64,000 nucleotides of DNA from Suillus spraguei (lineage: Eukaryota > Basidiomycota > Agaricomycetes > Boletales > Suillaceae), in assembly GCA_016800925.1 (NCBI GenBank), contig JABCPU010000281.1:25466-89465 (forward strand), in the 5' to 3' direction. A program made the translations under genes and the position numbers. Below, one piece after another: positions 57,153-64,000 of the stretch (its first letter is position 1; the number at the start of each line of letters is the position of its first letter). The notes under the pieces were generated by a model that worked only from the letters and a program-made list of their open reading frames with translations, ran no database searches and was not told the origin of the DNA.

Positions 57153-58622
57153 ATGTCTTTCCCCACTGCCTACATTACCCCCGTCACTGTTGCCACCAAT
57201 GACTCCGACTCTGAAGCAGAACAATACGGAACCCTTACTGCAGAAATCGACAACCAATCCTACATCGAAGCTGCCATTCTCTGTGAAGGACATGCCCTCG
57301 AAATTGACAGAATTCTCACCGACAGAGGTGCTTTCCCCGCTCGACTCATCGTTAACATCATCCGTACAGCAGCTCTTATCGAAGCCACCGCTAAAGAAAC
57401 TACAGATATCACACTCCGTCACCGTTTCATTCATCTCCAAAAACGCATTCGTGCTTACGCTATGCTGTTGCTTCCCGATTCTTTTAAGAATGATGTTGAA
57501 GAAGCTATTCACATCATTGCCGAACGTCGAGCAGGCGTTGCTCGACCTCCCTCTCCGCAAAGAGATACGCCACTTCCTGTCCCAGCACCCGCTTCTTCGC
57601 GCATCTATTCTAATCTTGATGCCTTTGCTGGCCTATACACTGCTGTGCAAGAAATTGGGCAACTTACCAGTACAGTTGTCAACACCATCCAGCAATCAGT
57701 CGTTGAGACCAGAGCGGCCAGAAATCTAGTAGAAGAAGCCATCGCTGACTTGCAACAAACGCAAGATGATCTTGCGTCCCCTAGAACACCATCCCCGATA
57801 GAACAATCAACTTCTTCACCTTCCGCCACGGTCACTCTTGATTGCCCTGACTGGCTGTACGAACCCTGCACAGAAGAGCAGCTTAAGGCAGCTAAACTAT
57901 TGGGTATCCCCGCTACCGAGTTAGTAACACTCGGTCCTCGACTTCGCGATCTTCATATCCATCCCCCTATGTCTATTCCATCGTCATTCGGTCCTATGGA
58001 CCCCATTTCACCAGTCTTAGTAAAAGACTTCGGTATCACTTCCCCCTCTTCTTCCACCGAACTTCTTGCAGCTGCTGAGCGTGCAGTCACTCCGGACCTC
58101 CCCGAATCAGCATACACATTGTCCTCTATTCAACAGGCGCAGCTTAAGAAGGCTAATACTCTTGCCTTAAAACGTATGAGGAGGAATAAGGGAAAGAAGC
58201 GTGCTAGATCCACCAGCCCCACACCCATTATCTCCCCATCTCCCTTACGCGCAGTTCATTCCAATCCCGATGAGAATATGAAGTGTCGAACCTGCGGATT
58301 GCTTGGACACCGTCAGAAGAATTGCGCGGAATATCAGTGTAGGATTTGCAGATATTGGTCGCCCACCCATTTGTCTCTTTACTGTCCTCACCGAGTTGGA
58401 CCTCCTCCTTTCGAGTTAACTTGGAAGGATGAAGGATTCTATGACGCACTTCATGCCTGGGAGAAACAACTTGACGATGAACGTATTCAGCGAGAAAAGA
58501 AGAAAGACTCTAAGCGTCATCTTGGTCTTGAAGAAGCCAAGTATATGATGAGTGGGTCGTTTGCTGATGAAGACTACGAGTTTAGCGATGACCCTATTTA
58601 CTACGCGAATCAAAGCGAGTAA
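57153..58622 (+). CDS. E2 ORF3: intact coiled-coil, double zinc-knuckle protein in the env position
   Basis: It encodes 489 residues and starts 58 bp after the pol TGA (57093). Residues 1-130 are mostly helical (NQSYIEAAILCEGHALEIDR, RFIHLQKRIRAYAMLLLPDS), without signal peptide or membrane segment, so it is not an envelope protein. Around residues 175-215 lies a heptad-like helix (IGQLTSTVVNTIQQSVVETR). A Pro/Ser-rich linker and a basic RMRRNKGKKRAR stretch (nuclear-signal-like) follow. Then come two knuckles: CRTCGLLGHRQKNC (C-x2-C-x4-H-x4-C) and CRICRYWSPTHLSLYC (C-x2-C-x6-H-x4-C). The C-terminus is acidic (FADEDYEFSDD). The same ORF lies at the same place in E1 and E3. The layout (helical N-part, linker, knuckles) resembles a second Gag or a nucleic-acid chaperone. 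Function unknown. Confidence 0.9.
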   Translation: MSFPTAYITPVTVATNDSDSEAEQYGTLTAEIDNQSYIEAAILCEGHALEIDRILTDRGAFPARLIVNIIRTAALIEATAKETTDITLRHRFIHLQKRIRAYAMLLLPDSFKNDVEEAIHIIAERRAGVARPPSPQRDTPLPVPAPASSRIYSNLDAFAGLYTAVQEIGQLTSTVVNTIQQSVVETRAARNLVEEAIADLQQTQDDLASPRTPSPIEQSTSSPSATVTLDCPDWLYEPCTEEQLKAAKLLGIPATELVTLGPRLRDLHIHPPMSIPSSFGPMDPISPVLVKDFGITSPSSSTELLAAAERAVTPDLPESAYTLSSIQQAQLKKANTLALKRMRRNKGKKRARSTSPTPIISPSPLRAVHSNPDENMKCRTCGLLGHRQKNCAEYQCRICRYWSPTHLSLYCPHRVGPPPFELTWKDEGFYDALHAWEKQLDDERIQREKKKDSKRHLGLEEAKYMMSGSFADEDYEFSDDPIYYANQSE

Positions 58623-58637
58623 AGTCGGTGACTTTAC

Positions 58638-58654
58638 GTGTAAAAAGGGGGTAA
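58638..58654 (+). promoter_or_regulatory. E2 polypurine tract
   Basis: GTGTAAAAAGGGGGTAA immediately precedes the 3' LTR. It is the expected RNase H-resistant primer for plus-strand DNA. E1 has the same tract beside its 3' LTR. Confidence 0.8.
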
Positions 58655-59129
58655 TGTTACAATCGTACGTGCCCCTATTCATTTTCTTACTTCATTTACC
58701 TTGTATATTACGTAACATGACTCTGACTCATATGCGCAACGCATCTGTACTATAGTTGCCTTCCTCCTTTGGATACGCACTTACGTTCTCACACCTCTCT
58801 TGGTCTGTGCGCACATATTGGCCTATTTAAGCACAGTGTACTTGTAGTAGATTTGCTACTTTAATCTTACTGGGTTTTACCTGGAATCTCCTTCGCTTAG
58901 GCCTCCAACCTAAGTCGTCTTGAATCGTCTCTAAGTCTAAGCACTCCTTAGCCTTAGTCTCTATTCTCGCGGATACCTCTTAGACTTGTCTTTGAGGCTG
59001 AACCCTTGATCGTACTCGGAACGCGTTCCTTGTACTTTCACCTTGTTCTCTTTTGAACATTGTAAGAACTCCCAGCAGACCGTCTGTGTCTTTTCACTGT
59101 CGCTGGTGACGCCACCCCAGTTCGTAACA
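58655..59129 (+). repeat. E2 3' LTR
   Basis: It appears identical to the 5' LTR except for TTCGTAACA instead of TTTGTAACA at the end. Confidence 0.95.
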
Positions 59130-59867
59130 TTGTGGGAGAGAATAGCTTCTACTTTGTATTCTTCTTCTTCTTCGATAATGTCAGGCGGTGGTTTGGGGAA
59201 GTTCGGGCCATGTACGTCTGTTTCGCTATAGGACAATAAGATGGAAGCATGGAAAGTGGGATGAATTTTCCATTGTGGAGGGAGTTTGAGCGTAAATGTG
59301 ATGGGCAATAAGACATCGATGATCGGGAAAGGTCCATATCGTTTCAGCGCAAGTTTCCGCGATGGGAGTTTGAGTCTAAGATTAGTAGCAGATAGCCAGA
59401 CCTTATCTCTGATCTTCCATGGAGTGTACTTCTCTCCTCGGGATCGTTCGGCCATTGTTTGCATCGCAATGTTATGGCAGGCGATTGCTTCTTCTCTTAT
59501 CTTCTGCAGAGATCGTACTTGATCTTCTGCTGCAGGAACAGATGAGTCGGGGATTAGATGAGGGATGGCACGTGGTTCGTATCCCATCATCAGATAGAAG
59601 GGTGATGCGTTCCTTGCATCATGTTTTCGATGGTTATGGACAAATTTGGCGATTGGTAGATGTTCTACCCAATCTTCAGGGTTGTTGCGGCAATAGATGC
59701 ATAGATACATATGTTTCAAGTTCTTGATTGAGCCTCTCGGTTTGGCCATCAGTCTGTGGGTGATAAGCCATAGACAGGGCGATGATGTAGTTGAGAAGTC
59801 GGGCGAGCTCCTTGGAGAAGCGAGATAGGAACTGCAGGCTGCAATCCGAGATAACTTTGTCATGGAG

Positions 59868-60637
59868 TGTTAAGACTGTACTCAAGGGTAGAGAGATCCG
59901 AAGGGCTTTGGCCTCAGTTCGTACACTGTGCCCCTTTCTCGAGTAATGCCCCTTATTTCAGGGAGAAGTTATTCGTCCGAAGACCCGGGAGGAGTTGCGT
60001 GACGGATCCTGGTGTCCGAAGGTGTCGGATATGATACGTCCGAAGGTTATTCAGAACGTAAGGGGAGGACAGAGATTAAGGCTAGTTTCGGAACGAGTTC
60101 CTAACTAGAAACTAACGGAGATGGACTATCCGAAGATAGAGTCGGAGGTATAGACTATAGGAGTCAATCCTAAGTCTCGGAAGGTGACTTTAAAGCGGAG
60201 AGTGGCTTAAGTCCGGAGAAGGCAGAATGAGTAGAATCTAAGATGATATTTGAACTAAGGTTCTATGGAGATCTACAAGTGGTTTATATACAGTAAGTAT
60301 CTAAGACGGATAATCAGCAAGTCCGGGACTGAGGGCTATGTACGAAGTGTAACGGAAGTCTATTAGTTATTGCACAGCGGATCAGTAAGCATGAATCGGA
60401 AATGAACACAGGAAACGGATCAGTAACACAGGACAGAAATATAAACAGCCAGAGTACTGGTAGTAGGAGAAATGACGAAAGGAGATAGACGCAGATGTTC
60501 ACCAGGGAGTTAAGGTGCGAGAAGTGAGTACATTCGGATGGGTGGTTCGGACAGGATCTGCGGACCGGACGGATATGGAAACGATCGGATCTGGACGGAT
60601 ATGATCGGATCTGAGATTAGAAGTATGGTATATGACA
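59868..60637 (+). mobile_element. solo LTR, family 2, in E3; duplication TGGAG
   Basis: It runs from TGTTAAGACTG to GGTATATGACA, 770 bp, flanked by TGGAG at 59863-59867 and 60638-60642. It lies inside the E3 integrase core; removing it rejoins the frame. It is very similar to the copy at 63044. Confidence 0.95.
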
Positions 60638-63043
60638 TGGAGTCCAAATCGACAATAAACATGTTTCAAGAATAATTTGGCGATGCCTTCAGAAGTGATA
60701 GTTTTCAGGCAAGGGATAATAATTACCCCCTTTGTAAGGCCATGGTCTACAATGACCAGGATACTGTCAAAGCCTCTGGAGAGGGGGAGGTCAGTGACAA
60801 GATTGACAGAGACCTGAGAAAAAGGCCGAGTTGCAGATGAAGGGATCGGGGTAAGCAGAGGTCGAACAGGATGTGTATCTGCTTTCATTTGCTGACAAAG
60901 GGCGCAACCCTCTATGTATTTCCGTATATAAGAGCCCATAGCGGGCCACCAGGCTTCTCGATTAACAAGCTCTTCAGTTTTGAATCGACCGGGGTGACCT
61001 GCGGTAGGATGATCAGGATATCAGGACGATGCGCCGGTGGAATGTAGGCACAATTCTTAAAATAGAGGACGTTCTCCTCAATTTTCCAATCAGAAAGTGC
61101 CGACTTCATAGGGGGAAGACACACGCCATCAAGGGCGTCGGATGCGGTCTGAAAGACAGGGTCATCAAGGGGGTCAGAGGATGATAAAACATCCTTCAGG
61201 TCGATGTCAATAAGACGAACGAATAGAGCATCAGGGAGGAGGGTCTGGTCCTTGTTATTGTCTTTGCCGGAGTCATAGTCGGGCCAGCGAGATAGTGCAT
61301 CAGGTGCTGCCAATTTAGTACCTGCAATGTGATGCAGTTCAATGTTGTAAATAGACAGAATCAGTTGCCAATGTGCTTGGCGACAGGTAAGCTTCTGTGC
61401 ACTTCTAAAGTACAGAAGATTCTTGTGGTCGGTGAATACCAGGACGGGTGTGGGTTTCCTTCAAGATAATGACGCCATTCATTCAATGCCCGGATCATGG
61501 CAAGGAGTTCGCGATCAAAGATCCGATAATTGCGTTCCGCGGGGTTCTGTCGTATCTTCATCAAAACCCGTCTTGTCCATTTGTGGTGTTCTGCTATAGT
61601 CGTGGAGAGAATCAGGATGTCGTCCATGTATATAACCATCCATCCTTCATTGATTTCCTGCTGGAAGGTACAATTCATGTATGCTTGGAAAGTTGCTGGG
61701 GAATTGCAAAGACCAAAGAACATGACATTCGGTTCAAAGAGGCCGAATTCCGTAGTAAAAGCCGCTTTCCAGCGATCGTCGGGATGGATGCGAATGTTAT
61801 TATAACTGGACTGAATATCCATTTTTGTAAAGAACTGTGCATTGTGAAGGCGTGCGACGAGGGAAATAGGAAGTGGGAGTGGATAAGCGTTCTTGACTGT
61901 CCAATCATTGATGTATCGATAATCTTGACAGGGGCGCAACTCTCCACTCTTCTTTCCCACAAAGAAGAAACCACTAGCTTGGGGTGATTTCGATTCTGAG
62001 ATGAAACCTTTTGCAACTTTTTCATCAATAAACATTTTGACAGCAGCGCGTTCTTTTTCCGATAGTGGGTAAACCTTAGACATGCGAGGAATAAAACCCA
62101 GTTTAGTATCGATCCGATGATCAATACCAGGGCGTTCAGGAGGTAGTTTGTTTAATCCGTCTTTAGCAAAGTCATCTGCAAAGTCATGCAAATAGTCCGG
62201 GACCAATTCTTCGAAAGATTTCTTTTTCTTTTCTTTCTTGTCTGTCGTGAATTCCTGAGCTTTATTACTGTATTTCAGAGGAGGAAGGGAGATTGTGGAG
62301 TAGTTGGGGAGTTGTTCGAGTCAGGAAGTTCCATCACGTGTGAGGGGCATCTCCATAGATACTTCTTCGATGATTCTCATACTAACCCCATCCATATCAT
62401 ATTCCACAAGGAATTCTCCATCTCCAAGCTCATAAGAGGAAATTTCTCATACTTCTGGCGCGTGCCAGACATCTTGCATAGTGTTGAATTGGTCATCATC
62501 CTCTGTTGGGATCAATGAGGGCATGGGTTCTTCTTCATTGGGGATTTCTTCAATTGAAGCTGAAGGAGTATGTGAAGAGTTTTTGGAGGGACATAGAACT
62601 TGGATAGTTTCGGTACATTTGTATCTTGTCCAGGAATTTCTTCTTCTGCTTTTCTTTTCCCATACTTCTGTTCTTCTATTGGCCGTTGCTCAGTAGGTTC
62701 TGGTCTGGTCCGATACTCGGGCTCGGATTTGTTCTTGCGCTTTTCTGTGTGGGGAATTGGTGATACTGCTCGCAGCAGTTGTACACGGGGAGTGGGGTCT
62801 GTAGTACACGGCATTTGTACTTCCGGTTTGGGATTTTTAGGAATAGGAGAAATGATGAGGGATCTCGGAAGTTGTGAATGTTGCCATTTCTTGGGACGGC
62901 AGGGGAAGGCCGGGAGCAGCCTGTTCTTCTTCCAATCAGTATCTACGTTGATTTCAATTTCATCTGATTTTGTCGTTTGAGGGAGGACGAGTGTTTCAGG
63001 GGCCCAATCTATACTTGGGTTCATTGCGCATAACCATGGAATT

Positions 63044-63813
63044 TGTTAAGACCATACTCAAAGGTAGAGAGATCTGAAGGGCTTTGGCCTCAGTTTGTGC
63101 ACTGTGCCCCTTTCTCAAGTAATGCCCCTTATTTCAGGGAGAAGTTATTCGTCCGAAGACCCGGAAGGAGTTGCATGACGGATCCAGGCATCCGAAGGTA
63201 TCGGATATGATATGTCCAAAGGTTATTCGGAACGTAAGAATAGAACAAAGATTAAGGCTAGCTTCAGAACGAGTTCCTAACTAGAAACTAACGGAGGTAG
63301 ACTATCCGAAGATAGAGTCAGAGATATAGACTAAAGGAATCAATCCCAAGTCTCAGAAGATGACTTTAGAGTGGAAAGTGACTTAAGTCCAGAGGAAGCA
63401 GAATGAGCAGAATCTAAGATGATATTTGAACTAAGGTTCTACAGAGATCTACAAGTGGTTTATATACTGTAAGTATCTAAGACGGATAATCAACAAGTCC
63501 GGGACCGAGGGCTATGTACGAAGTGTAACAGAAGTCTATTAGTTAATGCACAGTGGATCAGTAAGCACGAATCGGAAATGAACACAGGAAATGGATCAGT
63601 GACACAGGACGGAAATATAAACAGCCGGAATACCGGAAACAGGAGGAATGACGAAAGGAGATAGACGCAGATATACACAAGGGAGTTAAGGTGCGAGAAG
63701 TGAGCACATTTGGATGGGTGGTACGGACAGGATCTGTGGACCGGACGGAAATGGAATCGATCGGATCTGATCGGATATGGTTGGATCTGGGATTAGAAGT
63801 ATGGTATATGACA
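63044..63813 (+). mobile_element. solo LTR, family 2, in E3; duplication GAATT
   Basis: It is 770 bp, flanked by GAATT at 63039-63043 and 63814-63818, inserted in the GIPWL codons at the end of the E3 protease. It has the same orientation as the copy at 59868. Confidence 0.95.
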
Positions 63814-63989
63814 GAATTCCCAGAAGGATTTGATCTCTTCTTCCTAGTTTAGTGATATTAAATTTTCCATACATGGTTCGTTCATCAATTTTGACCACTA
63901 GGAGACAGTAGTGCGTGATTGGTCCTCCTTTGATAAGAGTTCCATCCGCCATAGTAACTCGAAATGGTGTCTTGAGTTTTCGCCGTGTG

Positions 63990-64000
63990 TGTTACAATCG
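63990..64000 (+). mobile_element. start of a further gypsy-family LTR (E4), cut by the window edge
   Basis: The E3 protease sequence is broken by TGTTACAATCG, the 5' end of the plus-sense LTR as in E2. Only 11 bases are visible, so full element versus solo LTR cannot be told. Confidence 0.7.

Larger units (their letters stand above)
51504..59129 (+). mobile_element. full-length Ty3/gypsy chromovirus E2, duplication TTGTG
   Basis: It is 7,626 bp, with 475-bp LTRs at 51504-51978 and 58655-59129 and TTGTG at 51499-51503 and 59130-59134. The two LTRs differ by eye at a single base (T51972 versus C59123, a CpG site), so the insertion is recent. It lies in the chromodomain codons of E3, in the opposite orientation. 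The order is LTR, PBS, gag, pol, ORF3, PPT, LTR. Confidence 0.97.
51375..63989 (-). pseudogene. E3 pol, interrupted and internally deleted
   Basis: The chromodomain is split by E2 at 51503/59130. Integrase occupies 59130-59867 and 60638-61000 ([31 protein letters not shown]), with the zinc-binding part [18 protein letters not shown] near 60930-60870. RT occupies 62206-61550, with FFGLCNSPATFQAYMN and VIYMDDILILS. RT is joined near 61547 directly to the RNase H segment [20 protein letters not shown], so about 470 bp present in E2 are missing. The protease/linker is at 63952-62512, split by a family-2 LTR within GIPWL. The copy is non-functional. Confidence 0.8.
49328..64000 (-). mobile_element. 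Ty3/gypsy chromovirus E3 (split by E2, two solo LTRs and E4; runs off window)
   Basis: The 3' LTR is 49328-49803. The internal region continues at 49804-51503, 59130-59867, 60638-63043 and 63814-63989. The pieces are collinear with E1 when the inserts are removed with one copy of each duplication (TTGTG, TGGAG, GAATT). The right part, with gag and the 5' LTR, is beyond the window, after the E4 insertion at 63990. Confidence 0.9.

Noticed and set aside
57153..58622. Envelope gene in the third ORF position
   Set aside because: No signal peptide, hydrophobic membrane segment or fusion-peptide-like stretch; zinc knuckles and a basic region point to nucleic-acid binding instead.

Overview
The window is nuclear DNA of a filamentous fungus, most likely an agaricomycete basidiomycete. 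Genes have many short introns (about 50-60 bp), and both the housekeeping genes and the transposon families are of basidiomycete type. The layout is two islands of ordinary genes and two dense transposon nests. The species cannot be named from sequence alone.

Island 1 (1-5.3 kb) holds the 3' end of a gene that may encode an RNase P/MRP POP3-like protein, a three-exon LYC1-type lysine N-acetyltransferase (minus strand) and an intact multi-exon MFS transporter (minus strand). At 5.6-6.8 kb follows an array of about eight ~145-bp tandem units, each carrying a degenerate tRNA-like segment.

Nest 1 (8.7-36.1 kb). The oldest layer is a minus-strand Ty1/copia pol remnant. One insertion into it is an LTR (9202-10556) that carries a second LTR. 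The other is a DNA transposon (10907-25882; TIR AAGAGGTGTGCA, 10-bp duplication GCATTCAGCC) whose transposase gene is interrupted by a full-length chromodomain Ty3/gypsy element (E1, duplication CTATC), a 963-bp TG...CA element (duplication GCGC) and a Tc1 transposon (duplication TA). Removing each insert with one duplication rejoins the reading frame exactly. East of the copia remnant lies a decayed transposon with two convergent genes, itself hit by several solo LTRs; one of these contains a TG...CA element that in turn carries a 152-bp A-tailed retroposed sequence.

Island 2 (36.1-48.3 kb) holds an apparently intact long-form tRNase Z with a likely mitochondrial presequence and a broken WD40-TPR-HET incompatibility-type gene, with small dispersed, inverted and MITE-like repeats around them.

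Nest 2 (48.3-64 kb) starts with a truncated retroelement Gag-like ORF. It is cut by E3, a minus-strand member of the same gypsy family. E3 is split by a complete plus-strand copy (E2, duplication TTGTG), by two solo LTRs of another family, and by the start of a fourth copy at the right edge.

The gypsy family is the most notable system here. E1 and E2 show an 11-nt match between the presumed RNA 5' end and the primer-binding site, as in Tf1-type self-priming, and a shared U-run/stop junction between gag and pol. All three readable copies carry an extra ORF after the chromodomain, encoding a coiled-coil protein with two zinc knuckles. That ORF is intact (489 codons) in E2, although E2 pol is frameshifted.
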